Positions 1-8,408 of a stretch of DNA of 64,000 nucleotides are shown in pieces. Made by a program: the position numbers and the translations under genes. The DNA comes from Nonomuraea rhodomycinica. GTDB taxonomy: Bacteria > Actinomycetota > Actinomycetes > Streptosporangiales > Streptosporangiaceae. Below the pieces are notes generated by a model. It did no database searches, was not told the origin of the DNA, and saw nothing but the letters and a program-made list of their open reading frames with translations. The stretch is from assembly GCF_013363995.1 (NCBI RefSeq), contig NZ_JABWGO010000002.1, positions 372,001 to 436,000 on the forward strand. Direction: 5' to 3'. Numbering within the stretch: position 1 is the first letter of the stretch; each line of letters opens with the position of its first letter.

Positions 1-255
1 GAAGTGGATCCGCTGGCCGTCGATCTCGGTGGTGAACTGCGGGAAGGCGTTGAGGCGGGCCTCCTGGGCGCGCCAGTCGAAGCCGGTGCGCCAGCGGGTG
101 ACGAGCCGCCGCACGCGCTCGACGCCGACGCCCTGGTCGACACCGGGGATCTCGTCGGCGAAGCGGGTCAGCGCGAGGCGGGTCTGCAGGTCATCGAGCT
201 CGGCCTGGGGGATCTCGACGCGGAAGGGGCGGATCTCGGCGCTGATGGCGGTCAT
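1..255 (-). CDS. Epoxide hydrolase, N-terminal part (cut by window edge)
   Basis: Only the first 85 codons are present; the gene runs off the left edge. The translation begins MTAISAEIRPFRVEIPQ and continues through LDDLQTRLALTRFADE and a WRTGFDWRAQEARLNAFPQF stretch to EIDGQRIHF. This is the N-terminal lid region (EHN domain) typical of microsomal-type epoxide hydrolases, which hydrate epoxides to diols; the alpha/beta-hydrolase core with the catalytic triad lies outside the window. The ATG at 255 has an AAAGG ribosome site at 271-275 (read on the minus strand as CCTTT, about 15 nt upstream, so weak). The divergent side carries two operator-like repeats, so a local repressor, probably TetR-type, is likely. 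Family call from sequence; substrate unknown. Confidence 0.85.
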   Translation of the reverse strand, partial: MTAISAEIRPFRVEIPQAELDDLQTRLALTRFADEIPGVDQGVGVERVRRLVTRWRTGFDWRAQEARLNAFPQFTTEIDGQRIHF

Positions 256-274
256 GCTGACACCTCTTTGAAAG

Positions 275-326
275 GAACGGAACGCTTTGTTCTGTCTCCA
301 GAATAGCAGAACGGAATGGTTTGTTC
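275..326. promoter_or_regulatory. Double operator upstream of epoxide hydrolase
   Basis: Two near-identical 18-bp elements, GAACGGAACGCTTTGTTC at 275-292 and GAACGGAATGGTTTGTTC at 309-326, match at 16 of 18 positions and are spaced 34 bp start to start. Each has GAAC/GTTC or GGAA/TTCC half-sites around a short centre, as in TetR-family operators. They sit just upstream of the epoxide hydrolase start (255), covering the expected promoter. The regulator itself is not in the window. Confidence 0.6.
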
Positions 327-346
327 CACTAGTTGAGGGCGACAGG

Positions 347-811
347 TCAGGGGATGACGTCGGCCACGATCCTGGCGGTGCCCTTCCGGCAGGTGGAGAG
401 CCGGCCGCTGACGTTCGCCTGGGCGGCCGAGTTGCTGGCGCACAGCCACCCGCCCACGGTCGCCACCCCGGCGCTGCCCTGCTTGGGGGTCTGGCTCCGG
501 TAGTACGTACGGAAGGTCCGCAGCGCCTCACCGCAGGCGGCGCGGCCCGCGGAGATCGCGACCGCGGCCATGGGGCCGTCGCCGGGCGGCTGGATCTCAC
601 CGCACACGGTGCCGGGCCCGGCCAGTGAGGGCCTGGGGGAGGGCCGCCGCGTCGGCGGCCCGGCCGGGGAGGCGGCCGGCGCCGACGCGGCGGGCGCGGA
701 CGGCGCCGACGTGGCGGGCGAGGACGGCGCCGCCTGCGGCTCCGGCCGGTTGGCGCAGCCGGTCAGGCACAGCAGCACGGCAGAGGTACAGGCGACGAGA
801 CGGGAACGCAC
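347..811 (-). CDS. Secreted lipoprotein, unknown function
   Basis: A 154-residue protein starting at GTG 811, with GGAG about 8 nt upstream. The N-terminus MRSRLVACTSAVLLCLTGC is a signal peptide with lipobox LTGC, so the mature protein should be lipid-anchored at Cys19. A low-complexity Ala/Pro/Ser linker (about residues 25-65) is followed by a compact domain with four cysteines (in VCGEI, AACGE, WLCAS and STCRK), probably two disulfides. I do not recognise the globular domain. It is the gene beside the epoxide hydrolase but separated from it by the operator region, and it lies 28 bp downstream of fdhD on the same strand, so it could be transcribed with it. Confidence 0.75.
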   Translation of the reverse strand: MRSRLVACTSAVLLCLTGCANRPEPQAAPSSPATSAPSAPAASAPAASPAGPPTRRPSPRPSLAGPGTVCGEIQPPGDGPMAAVAISAGRAACGEALRTFRTYYRSQTPKQGSAGVATVGGWLCASNSAAQANVSGRLSTCRKGTARIVADVIP

Positions 812-839
812 AGCGAGAACTCCACGGATTCGAGGGATG

Positions 840-1679
840 TCAGGCGCGGACGCGCTCGTGCCCCGCGTAGACGTTGCAGCGCTCCCCGCGCAGGAAGCCC
901 ACCAACGTCATCCCGAACTCCCGGGCCACGTCCACGGCCAGCGACGACGGCGCGGACACCGCGCACACCACCGGCACCCCGGCCGCCAGCGCCTTCTGCA
1001 TGATCTCGTAGCTGGCCCGGCCGCTGACCATGAGCACGTGCCGGTCCAGCGGCAGCCGCCCGGCGAGCGCCGCCCAGCCGGTCAGCTTGTCCACGGCGTT
1101 GTGCCGCCCCACGTCCTCCCGTACGGCCAGCGCCTCGCCCTCCGGGGTGAACAGGCCGGCCGCGTGCAGCCCGCCCGTCTTGCCGAAGACGCCCTGCGCC
1201 GCGCGCAGCCGGTCCGGCAGCCCGTACAGCACCTCGGGCGTCAGCTCCACGTCACCGGACGGCACGGGACGGCAGCGGTCGCGCAGCACGTCCAGGCTGG
1301 CCGAACCGCACACGCCGCACGCGCTGGAGGTCAGGAAGTGGCGATCCAGCGCCGGCAGGTCGGGGATCGGGCCGCGCAGCCGCACGGTGACCGTGTTGTA
1401 GCGGGCCTCGGGCGGCACGTCCTCGTCGGTGCAGTAGCCGATGGCCGCGATGCGGCCCGGCGTCACCAGGCCCTCCGCGTGCAGGAACCCGGCCGCCAGC
1501 TCGAAGTCGTGGCCCGGCGTCCGCATGGTGATCGCGACCGTCCGGCGAGCCCCGTCGAGCGAGGTCAGCCGGATCTCCAGCGGCTCCTCGGTGGCCAGGT
1601 CGTCGCGGCGGTCACGGGCGCTCGCGCCGGTCAGCTCCCGGACGCGGACGCGGGCCGTGGGCCCGGGGCGCTCGCTCAT
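840..1679 (-). CDS. fdhD: Formate dehydrogenase accessory sulfurtransferase FdhD
   Basis: A 279-residue FdhD protein. FdhD moves sulfur from a cysteine desulfurase to the bis-MGD molybdenum cofactor, which activates formate-dehydrogenase-type enzymes. Visible hallmarks are TEEPLEIRL near the N-terminus, TMRTPGHDFELAAGFLHAEG, the sulfur-carrying loop SSACGVCGSAS with its CxxC pair, REDVGRHNAVDK and VSGRASYEIMQKA. The ATG at 1679 overlaps the stop of the upstream molybdoenzyme gene by 4 bp (ATGA), so the two are translationally coupled. This pairing supports that the upstream enzyme is the client. No other formate dehydrogenase subunits are nearby. Confidence 0.95.
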   Translation of the reverse strand: MSERPGPTARVRVRELTGASARDRRDDLATEEPLEIRLTSLDGARRTVAITMRTPGHDFELAAGFLHAEGLVTPGRIAAIGYCTDEDVPPEARYNTVTVRLRGPIPDLPALDRHFLTSSACGVCGSASLDVLRDRCRPVPSGDVELTPEVLYGLPDRLRAAQGVFGKTGGLHAAGLFTPEGEALAVREDVGRHNAVDKLTGWAALAGRLPLDRHVLMVSGRASYEIMQKALAAGVPVVCAVSAPSSLAVDVAREFGMTLVGFLRGERCNVYAGHERVRA

Positions 1680-3880
1680 GCCCGGCTCACCGTCACCGTC
1701 GCGTTGTAGTCGGGGATCCGGGCGTCGGGGGAGCGGCGTGACTCGTCCAGCAGCACGTTGCCCTCGGGCCAGTGGACCTGCAGGTTGCCCGGCACGATCG
1801 GCGCGCGCAGCACCCTGCCCCGGTAGGAGCGCTCGCCGGAGCGCAGCTCGACCGGGGTGCCGTCGGGCAGGCCGAGCCGGTCGGCGTCGTAGGCGCTCAT
1901 CAGCACCGCCTCGCGGGTCGCGCCGTTGAAGCCGTCGATCCGCTCGTGGACCATGCTGTTGAACTGCTTGCCCCGCCGCGTGGCCACCATGAAGGTCCCG
2001 TCCGGCCGTTCCAGCGCGGGCAGCGGCACGGCCGAGAACCGCGCGAGCCCGTCGGGCGTCTGGAACCGGCCGTCGGCGAACAGGCGCCGCCCGCCGTACT
2101 GGACGTTGTCGCCGAACGCGCCCAGCCCCGCGATGCCCGCGTAGAACGGCACCGCCCGCTCGATCTCCTCGCGGATCGCGGGGGTGCCCGTGAAGCGGAC
2201 CTTCGGCGCGAGCGCGGGCCGGGCGCGGGCCGCCAGCTCGGTGAAGATCTTCCACTCCGGCCACGCCTCGGCGACCCGCGGCCCCTCCACCTCCGGGGAG
2301 AAGATGATGCGGCGCTCGGTGGAGGTCTCCGTCACGCCGCCCGTCATCTCGTAGCGGGTCTGCGCGGGCAGCAGCAGCACGTCGCCCTCGGACGGCACGA
2401 GCATCTGCGACGACAGCACGATGTCGACGTGGACGCGCAGGCGCGGCCGGCGCAGCGCCTCGCGGCAGTAGCCGGGGTCGGGCAGCACCTCCAGGAAGTT
2501 GCCGCCGCTGGAGACCAGCACGTCCAGCTCGCCGGCGTGGGCCGCGTCGATCATGTCGGTCGCGGTCAGGCCGGGCGTCGAAGGCACCTCGAAGCCCCAC
2601 AGCTCGGTGAACCGCGCGGCGTTCTCGGGCGTGATCGGCAGCCCGCCCGGCAGGCCGGTGGCGTACGCGCCCATCTCGGCGCCGCCCTGCACCCCGCTGT
2701 GCCCCCGGATCGGCATCAGCCCGCAGTGCTCGCGCCCCACGAAACCCCGGGCGAGCGCCAGGTTGACGATGGCGCGCACGTTGTCCTCGCCGAAGGTGTG
2801 CTGGGTGACGCCCATCGACCACACCAGCACCGCCGACCTCGCCTCGGCCAGCAGCCGGGCCAGCCGCAGCATCTCCTCGCGCGAGGCGCCCGACAGCGCC
2901 TCCAGCTCCTCCCACGACTGCCCGGCGACCGCCTCGCGCGCCCGCTCGAACCCCGTCGTACGGTCGGCCACGAACTTCTCGTCCACCCACCCCCGCTCGA
3001 CGAGGTGCTTGAGCACCCCGTTGAGGAAGCCGATGTCGCCGCCCACGTTCACGCCGAAGAACTCGTCGGTGACCCGCGTGCCGAACACGGCCGACTCCGC
3101 GTTGGAGGGCACCCAGTACCGCTCCATGCCCGGCTCGCGGTAGGCGTTGACCATGGCCACCCGGGTGCCGGCCTTCTTGGCGTGGTAGAGGTACTTCATC
3201 GCCACCGGCTGGTTGTTCGACGGGTTGGAGCCGATGAAGACGATCAGGTCGGACCCGATCCAGTCGGTGTAGGAGCAGGTGGTGGCCGCCGCGCCGATCG
3301 TCTGCTTGAGCGCCACGGTCGAGGGCGAGTGGCAGATGCGCGCCGCGTTGTCGATGTTGTTGCCGCCGAGCGCCCGCACGGCCTTCTGCGCGGCGTAGTA
3401 GTTCTCGTTCGGCACGCCCCGGCTGGTCAGGTACACGCCGAAGCGCGCGTCGCGCAGCCCGGCCGCCGCGACCGTCAGCGCCTCGTCCCACGACAGGCGC
3501 GTGAAGCCCGGCTCGCCCGCGCGGCGCAGCATCGGGTACGGCAGGCGTCCCAGCTCGCGCAGCTCCGCGCTGCGCCGCCCGGCCAGCGCCGACACGTCGC
3601 GCAGCAGCGAGGCGTCCAGGGCGGGCATCGTGTTGAGCGGCAGGAGGCGGAGCCTGATGTTGCACAGGTGGATCTCGTCCATGGTCCAGTCGCGCATGCC
3701 CTTGGTGCCGAGCGCGCAGCCGTCGCACGTGCCCCGGGTCAGGATGCGCCAGGCGTACCTCCTGCGTCCCTTGACCGCGCGGAACGCCTTCAGCAGCTCC
3801 AGGTAGTTGTTCGGCTTGCGCAGGCCCAGGCCGAACGGCCGCCAGGACGCCCAGTTGCGTGGATCGAGAAGCTTGCTCAC
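1676..3880 (-). CDS. FdhF/YdeP-family molybdopterin oxidoreductase
   Basis: A protein of about 734 residues related to formate dehydrogenase alpha subunits; it should bind bis-MGD and act in the cytoplasm, since no Tat signal is seen. It opens with VSKLLDPRNWASW and carries CDGCALGTKGMRDWTMDEIHLC, where family members keep clustered cysteines. The stretch DNAARICHSPSTVALKQ aligns with the selenocysteine segment of E. coli FdhH, with Cys183 in the Sec position. Later motifs include FIGSNPSNNQP and, near the C-terminus, GNLQVHWPEGNVLL. GTG 3880 is chosen because homologues begin near here; an in-frame GTG at 3901 is an alternative, and neither has a well-spaced ribosome site. Substrate is unproven: YdeP-type enzymes are often called formate dehydrogenases without test. 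Confidence 0.85.
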   Translation of the reverse strand: MSKLLDPRNWASWRPFGLGLRKPNNYLELLKAFRAVKGRRRYAWRILTRGTCDGCALGTKGMRDWTMDEIHLCNIRLRLLPLNTMPALDASLLRDVSALAGRRSAELRELGRLPYPMLRRAGEPGFTRLSWDEALTVAAAGLRDARFGVYLTSRGVPNENYYAAQKAVRALGGNNIDNAARICHSPSTVALKQTIGAAATTCSYTDWIGSDLIVFIGSNPSNNQPVAMKYLYHAKKAGTRVAMVNAYREPGMERYWVPSNAESAVFGTRVTDEFFGVNVGGDIGFLNGVLKHLVERGWVDEKFVADRTTGFERAREAVAGQSWEELEALSGASREEMLRLARLLAEARSAVLVWSMGVTQHTFGEDNVRAIVNLALARGFVGREHCGLMPIRGHSGVQGGAEMGAYATGLPGGLPITPENAARFTELWGFEVPSTPGLTATDMIDAAHAGELDVLVSSGGNFLEVLPDPGYCREALRRPRLRVHVDIVLSSQMLVPSEGDVLLLPAQTRYEMTGGVTETSTERRIIFSPEVEGPRVAEAWPEWKIFTELAARARPALAPKVRFTGTPAIREEIERAVPFYAGIAGLGAFGDNVQYGGRRLFADGRFQTPDGLARFSAVPLPALERPDGTFMVATRRGKQFNSMVHERIDGFNGATREAVLMSAYDADRLGLPDGTPVELRSGERSYRGRVLRAPIVPGNLQVHWPEGNVLLDESRRSPDARIPDYNATVTVSRA

Positions 3881-3960
3881 CCCTCCATCTTCTTGCTCCA
3901 CCTCCGGCGGAGGGAACCCCGGTGGTCAGCGCGGGGTGCCGGGTCGGCGAAGATGGACGG

Positions 3961-4782
3961 GTGCCGGACTCCCGCTACTCCGATCTCGACCGCCCGCCCC
4001 TGTCGCAGGCGGCGCTCAACCGCGCCCTCGTCCGGCCGGGCAGCCTGTGGACGGGCGTCACCGTGGTCGAGAGCACCGGCTCCACCAACGCCGACCTGGC
4101 CGACCTGGCCCGGCAGGGAGCCGCCGAGGGCACGGTGCTGGTGGCCGAGGAGCAACTGGCCGGCCGGGGCCGCCTCGGCCGCGCCTGGAGCGCGCCCGCC
4201 CGCTCCAGCCTCATCGTGTCGGTGGTGCTGCGGCCGGAGCCGCCGATCACCACGCACGGCTGGCTGCCGCTGCTGTTCGGCGTGGCCGCCGCCTCGGCCG
4301 TGCGCCGGCTGGGCGAGGTGGACGTGCGCCTCAAGTGGCCCAACGACCTGCTCATCGGCGACCGCAAGCTGGCCGGGGTGCTGGCCGAGCGGGTGGAGGG
4401 CGCCGTGGTCGTCGGCATGGGGCTGAACGTGTCGCTGCGGGCCGACGAGCTGCCGGTGACGACGGCCACGTCGCTGGCCCTGCAGGAGTCCGCCTGCGTC
4501 GACCGCGACCCGCTGCTGCGGGCCGTGCTGCGCGAGGTCGAGAGCCACTACGCCGACTGGACCGACGCCGGCGGCGACGCCGACCAGGCCGGGCTGCGCG
4601 CCGCCTACCAGGCGTCCAGCGCCACGATCGGGCGTGAGGTGCGGGTCGAGCTGCCCGGCGACCGCTTCCTGACGGGCCGGGCCACGGGCGTCGACGAGAG
4701 CGGCCGGCTGGAGCTCGCCGCCGAGGGCGGGAGTCACACGCTCAGCGCCGGGGACGTCGTCCACCTGCGCCCGTCCGCCTAG
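3961..4782 (+). CDS. birA: Biotin--[acetyl-CoA-carboxylase] ligase
   Basis: A 273-residue biotin protein ligase. It makes biotinyl-5'-AMP and transfers biotin to the carrier lysine of acyl-CoA carboxylases. Motifs are ESTGSTNADLADLA, the nucleotide/biotin loop GRGRLGRAWSAP, KWPNDLL, KLAGVLAE and GMGLNVSL, followed by a C-terminal SH3-like domain (IGREVRVELPGDRFLTGRATGVDESGRL). There is no N-terminal winged helix, so it is a monofunctional ligase and not a repressor, as usual in actinomycetes. GTG 3961 was chosen since upstream in-frame sequence lacks family similarity. It is divergent from the molybdoenzyme gene with an 80-bp shared promoter region. Confidence 0.95.
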   Translation: MPDSRYSDLDRPPLSQAALNRALVRPGSLWTGVTVVESTGSTNADLADLARQGAAEGTVLVAEEQLAGRGRLGRAWSAPARSSLIVSVVLRPEPPITTHGWLPLLFGVAAASAVRRLGEVDVRLKWPNDLLIGDRKLAGVLAERVEGAVVVGMGLNVSLRADELPVTTATSLALQESACVDRDPLLRAVLREVESHYADWTDAGGDADQAGLRAAYQASSATIGREVRVELPGDRFLTGRATGVDESGRLELAAEGGSHTLSAGDVVHLRPSA

Positions 4783-4843
4783 CGCCGGCGCTCCGGCGCG
4801 CGACGGCGTAGCCGCGCGTCCCCTGAGGTGGCACGATTTGCGC

Positions 4844-5356
4844 ATGACCATCCCGGACCACCACCTCACGCAGGGTGAACGCCGCGTCAGGTCCTTCCAC
4901 CCCCACTGGAAGCGCCTCGTCGGCCCCGTCGCCGCGCTCGTGCTCGTCGCCGCGGCCTCCGGCGCGGCGCTGCTCCTCGTCCCCGGGGGCTGGGAGTACT
5001 CCTTCTACGCCAGGATCGCCGTCTGCGCGATCGCGCTCGTCCTGCTGGTCGTCTGGTCGTTCGTCCCGTACCTCCAGTGGAAGAACACCGGCTACGTGCT
5101 GACCACGCACCGCTTCACGATCAGCTCCGGGGTGCTCAACAAGTCGACCGACGAGATCCCGATGGCCAAGGTCAACACGGTCAGCTCCGACCAGACGTTC
5201 GTCGAGCGGCTGCTCGGCTGCGGCACGCTCACCGTGGAGTCCGCGGGTGACCGGGGGCAGATCGTCCTGCGCGACATCCCGCACATCCAGGAGGTCCGGG
5301 CCGACCTGTTCCGGCTCCTGGAGGACGCCACCGACGGCGACATCGACGGCCGTTGA
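4844..5356 (+). CDS. PH-domain (bPH2/YdbS-like) membrane protein
   Basis: A 170-residue protein with two predicted transmembrane segments (about residues 25-45 and 53-75) followed by a bacterial PH domain: NTGYVLTTHRFTISSGVLNKSTDEIPMAKVNTVSSDQ, then the conserved ERLLGCGTLTVESAGDRG and LRDIPHIQEVRADLF. This is the standard layout of actinobacterial DUF304/bPH2 proteins that usually sit beside birA and the adenylate cyclase gene; their function is unknown. ATG 4844 is preferred; a TTG lies 6 nt upstream. The stop codon overlaps the TTG start of the adenylate cyclase, indicating coupled translation. Confidence 0.88.
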   Translation: MTIPDHHLTQGERRVRSFHPHWKRLVGPVAALVLVAAASGAALLLVPGGWEYSFYARIAVCAIALVLLVVWSFVPYLQWKNTGYVLTTHRFTISSGVLNKSTDEIPMAKVNTVSSDQTFVERLLGCGTLTVESAGDRGQIVLRDIPHIQEVRADLFRLLEDATDGDIDGR

Positions 5357-6387
5357 CCGCCGACGACAGGCCCGGCGGCACGTCCGCCGAGGACCGGCCG
5401 GGCCGGCCGACGGCCGAGGAGATCGGGCTGCTGCTGGCCGGGACGCCCGCCCGCCTCACGCGCACGCAGGTCGCGGACGGCGCCGGCGTGTCCCGGCGGC
5501 TGGCCGAGCGGATCTGGCGCGCCCTCGGATTCCCCACGTCCGCCGACGACGCGGTCGCGTTCTCCGAGGCCGACGTGGCCGCCCTGCGGAGGGTGCGGGC
5601 GATGCTCGACCGCGGCCTGCTGGACGAGCCCACGGCCATCCGCATGGCCCGCGCCCTGGGCCAGACCACGGCCCGGCTCGCCCAGTGGCAGGCCGAGATC
5701 GTCATCGGCCACCTGCTGCCCGCGCAGGGCGAGCCGTCCGACGAGGACCTGGAGCGCGTGCTGGCCACGGCCCGCGAGCTGCTGCCCGACTTCGAGCAGC
5801 TCCTCGTGCACGTCTGGCGGGCCCAGCTCGCCGCCGCGGGCACCCGCCTGCTGGCGCTGGCCGACCTGCGGCCCGAGGCCGCGCTGGGCCGCGTGTCGCT
5901 GGCCGTGGGCTTCGCCGACCTGGTGGCGTTCACCCGGCGGGCCAGGGAGCTGGACGAGCGGGAGCTGGCCGACCTCGTCGAGGGATTCGAGGCGCGGGCG
6001 GCCGACATCGTGGCGGCCCACGGAGCCCGGCTGGTCAAGACCCTCGGCGACGAGGTGCTCTTCACCGCGCCCACCCCGGCGGTGGCCGCCGCGATCGCCC
6101 TCGACCTGGCCGCCACGGCCGAGCTGCGCATCGGCCTGGCCTACGGGCCGGTCGTGCCGATGATGGGCGACGTGTACGGCACCACGGTCAACCTGGCCGC
6201 CCGGCTGACCGCCGCCGCCCGGCCGGGCACGATCGTCGTGGACTCCGGCATGGCGGAGGGCCTGGCCGCGGCCCTCGCCGAGGGACTGGCGGGCGAGCCG
6301 GGCTTCGAGGTGCGCCCCATGCGGCGCCGGAGCCTGCGAGGTCTCGGCATGGTGCGGCCCCATCTCTTGCGACGATCATCCTCCTGA
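5353..6387 (+). CDS. Class III adenylate cyclase
   Basis: A 344-residue cytosolic adenylate cyclase making cAMP from ATP. Residues about 20-170 form a helical regulatory region with a MerR-like segment (TRTQVADGAGVSRRLAERIW), as in the autoinhibited mycobacterial cyclase Rv1264. The catalytic domain spans about 180-335: metal-binding Asp189 (GFADLVAF) and Asp233 (KTLGDEVLF), adenine-selecting Lys229 and Asp273 (GDVYG), and transition-state residues Asn280 and Arg284 (NLAARL). All catalytic residues are present, so activity is expected. The start is TTG 5353, overlapping the TGA of the PH-domain gene by one base step (TTGA), with no later good start before the conserved region. Confidence 0.9.
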   Translation: MTADDRPGGTSAEDRPGRPTAEEIGLLLAGTPARLTRTQVADGAGVSRRLAERIWRALGFPTSADDAVAFSEADVAALRRVRAMLDRGLLDEPTAIRMARALGQTTARLAQWQAEIVIGHLLPAQGEPSDEDLERVLATARELLPDFEQLLVHVWRAQLAAAGTRLLALADLRPEAALGRVSLAVGFADLVAFTRRARELDERELADLVEGFEARAADIVAAHGARLVKTLGDEVLFTAPTPAVAAAIALDLAATAELRIGLAYGPVVPMMGDVYGTTVNLAARLTAAARPGTIVVDSGMAEGLAAALAEGLAGEPGFEVRPMRRRSLRGLGMVRPHLLRRSSS

Positions 6388-6402
6388 CGCAGGATGGCTG
6401 CC

Positions 6403-7488
6403 ATGCCGTACGAAGTGCGGGGCGTCATCGCCCGAGGTGAAGGCAGGGAAGTCTCCGTCGAGAACGTGGTCGTGCCCGACCCGGGGCCGGGCGAGGCCGT
6501 CGTCGCCGTGCAGGCGTGCGGGGTCTGTCACACCGACCTCCACTATCGCGAGGGCGGCATCAGCGACGACTTCCCGTTCCTGCTCGGCCACGAGGCGGCG
6601 GGGGTCGTGGAGGCCGTCGGCGAGGGCGTCACCGGGATCGAGCCGGGCGACTTCGTGATCCTCAACTGGCGGGCCGTGTGCGGCCAGTGCCGGGCCTGCC
6701 TGCGCGGCCGGCCGTGGTACTGCTTCGCCACCCACAACGCCGGCCAGAAGATGACGCTGGAGGACGGCACCGAGCTGTCGCCCGCGCTCGGCATCGGCGC
6801 GTTCCTCGGCAAAACGCTGGTGGCGGCCGGGCAGTGCACCAAGGTCTCGCCCGAGGCCCCGGCGACCGTCGCCGGCCTGCTGGGCTGCGGCGTCATGGCG
6901 GGGCTCGGCGCCGCGCTCAACACCGGCGGCGTCACGCGCGGCGACTCGGTCGCGGTCATCGGCTGCGGCGGCGTCGGCGACGCGGCCGTCCTGGGCGCCC
7001 AGCTCGCCGGCGCCTCGACGATCATCGCGATCGACGTGGACGACCGCAAGCTGGCCTGGGCCCGCGACTTCGGCGCCACCCACACGGTCAACTCCCGCGA
7101 GAACGACCCGGTCGACGCGGTGCGCGACCTCACCGGCGGGTTCGGGGCCGACGTGGTCATCGACGCGGTGGGCCGGCCCGAGACCTACCGGCAGGCGTTC
7201 TACGCCCGCGACCTGGCCGGCACGGTCGTGCTGGTCGGGGTGCCCACCCCGGAGATGACGCTGGAGCTGCCGCTGCTCGACGTCTTCGGCCGCGGCGGGT
7301 CGCTGAAGTCGTCCTGGTACGGCGACTGCCTGCCGAGCCGCGACTTCCCCATGCTCATCGACCTCTACCTGCAGGGGCGGCTCCCGCTCGACAAGTTCGT
7401 CACCGAGACCATCGGGCTGGACGACGTCGAGGAGTCGTTCGCCAAGATGGGACGCGGCGAGGTGCTGCGATCGGTGGTAGTCCTCTGA
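6403..7488 (+). CDS. mscR: S-(hydroxymethyl)mycothiol dehydrogenase
   Basis: A 361-residue zinc alcohol dehydrogenase that oxidises the formaldehyde-mycothiol adduct with NAD. It keeps the catalytic zinc region [30 protein letters not shown], the structural-zinc cysteines in [15 protein letters not shown], the Rossmann loop [17 protein letters not shown] and the C-terminal [10 protein letters not shown] typical of MscR. ATG 6403 is chosen because AGGA lies 8 nt upstream at 6391; ATG 6394 would overlap that site. The metallo-hydrolase gene follows in a TGATG overlap, a pairing well known for MscR. This marks the organism as a mycothiol producer. Confidence 0.95.
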   Translation: MPYEVRGVIARGEGREVSVENVVVPDPGPGEAVVAVQACGVCHTDLHYREGGISDDFPFLLGHEAAGVVEAVGEGVTGIEPGDFVILNWRAVCGQCRACLRGRPWYCFATHNAGQKMTLEDGTELSPALGIGAFLGKTLVAAGQCTKVSPEAPATVAGLLGCGVMAGLGAALNTGGVTRGDSVAVIGCGGVGDAAVLGAQLAGASTIIAIDVDDRKLAWARDFGATHTVNSRENDPVDAVRDLTGGFGADVVIDAVGRPETYRQAFYARDLAGTVVLVGVPTPEMTLELPLLDVFGRGGSLKSSWYGDCLPSRDFPMLIDLYLQGRLPLDKFVTETIGLDDVEESFAKMGRGEVLRSVVVL

Positions 7489-8108
7489 TGCTGGACAAAG
7501 TAGTAACTTCCGGGACCTTCTCGCTCGACGGCGGCACGTGGGACGTCGACAACAACGTCTGGCTGGCCGGTGACGCGCGCGAGGTCGTCGTCATCGACGC
7601 CGCCCACGACGCGCGGGCCATCGCCGAGCGCGTCGGCGGGCGCGCCGTCCGGGCCATCGTGTGCACCCACGCGCACAACGACCACATCAACGCCGCGAGG
7701 GAGCTGGCCGGCCTGACCGGCGCGCCGATCCGGCTGCACCCGGCCGACCAGGTGCTGTGGGAGCAGGTGTACGGCGACGCGGTGCCGTACGAGCCGCTGG
7801 CCGACGGCGAGAAGCTGGAGGCGGGCGGCGTCACGCTGGAGGTGCTGCACACCCCCGGTCACTCCCCGGGAGCGGTCTGCCTGCACGCCCCCGACCTCGG
7901 CGTGCTCTTCAGCGGCGACACGCTGTTCAAGGGCGGCCCCGGCGCGACCGGCCGGTCCTACTCGTCGTTCGACACCATCATCGCCTCGATCCGCGACCGG
8001 CTGCTCACGCTGCCGCCCGAGACCGTCGTCCACACCGGGCACGGCGAGTCCACCTCGATCCGCGCCGAGGCGCCTCACCTGGAGGAATGGCTGGCCAGAG
8101 GACACTGA
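7488..8108 (+). CDS. MBL-fold metallo-hydrolase partner of MscR
   Basis: A 206-residue glyoxalase-II-like metallo-beta-lactamase-fold hydrolase. Metal ligands are visible: CTHAHNDHINAA (HxHxDH), HTPGHSPGAV, FSGDTLF and HTGHGESTS. It is coupled to mscR (TGATG, one shared base), so it likely hydrolyses the thioester formylmycothiol or a related mycothiol conjugate made in formaldehyde detoxification. The role is inferred from fold and coupling; the enzyme itself is usually annotated only as MBL fold. Confidence 0.9.
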   Translation: MLDKVVTSGTFSLDGGTWDVDNNVWLAGDAREVVVIDAAHDARAIAERVGGRAVRAIVCTHAHNDHINAARELAGLTGAPIRLHPADQVLWEQVYGDAVPYEPLADGEKLEAGGVTLEVLHTPGHSPGAVCLHAPDLGVLFSGDTLFKGGPGATGRSYSSFDTIIASIRDRLLTLPPETVVHTGHGESTSIRAEAPHLEEWLARGH

Positions 8109-8136
8109 ACCCTTACCTCGATGTGGCGGAGGTAAC

Positions 8137-8185
8137 GTAGGCAAGCCTTACCAAAGTGGGCTACATTTAGGTTTGCCTAACCTAC
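8137..8185. promoter_or_regulatory. Two DtxR/IdeR-type iron boxes
   Basis: The element at 8167-8185 begins TTAGGTTTGCCTAACC and matches the IdeR/DmdR1 iron-box consensus (TTAGGTTAGGCTCACCTAA) at 15 of 19 positions, with a TTAGG/CCTAA inverted repeat at 8167-8180. A weaker box lies at 8137-8155 (GTAGGCAAGCCTTACC, 13 of 19). They sit 31 bp upstream of bfd, so bfd-bfr expression should respond to ferrous iron through an IdeR/DmdR-type regulator. Confidence 0.75.
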
Positions 8186-8215
8186 CGGCCCAGAGAGTGA
8201 GAGGCTGTCCCCCGC

Positions 8216-8392
8216 ATGTACGTGTGTGTCTGTCGTGCCGTGACCGAGAACGAGGTGCACGACTGCATCGCCGCCGGCGCGCGGACGGCTCGCCAGGTGC
8301 GCGACACCACTGGTGCGGGTGGGGACTGTGCCTCTTGTGTCCGGAAAATCTGTGCGATGCTGAAACGGTCTGAGGAACTGACGACCGCATAG
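8216..8392 (+). CDS. bfd: Bacterioferritin-associated ferredoxin (Bfd)
   Basis: A 58-residue [2Fe-2S] protein starting at ATG 8216. Four cysteines lie at 4, 6, 38 and 41 (MYVCVCR ... GGDCASCVRK), the CxC-x31-CxxC pattern of the BFD-type domain, with the usual TENEVHDCIAAGARTARQV helix between. Bfd docks on bacterioferritin and passes electrons to the core to release stored iron. It is 16 bp upstream of bfr in the same orientation and directly downstream of two iron boxes. The gene is easily missed because of its length. Confidence 0.92.
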   Translation: MYVCVCRAVTENEVHDCIAAGARTARQVRDTTGAGGDCASCVRKICAMLKRSEELTTA

Positions 8393-8408
8393 CACGAGGG
8401 GCCCGTAC

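Noticed and set aside
1772..4426. Very long open frame on the plus strand opposite the molybdoenzyme and biotin ligase region
   Set aside because: It is rich in His/Arg/Gly/Val shadow composition and mirrors clear genes on the other strand and frame; high GC keeps antisense frames open.
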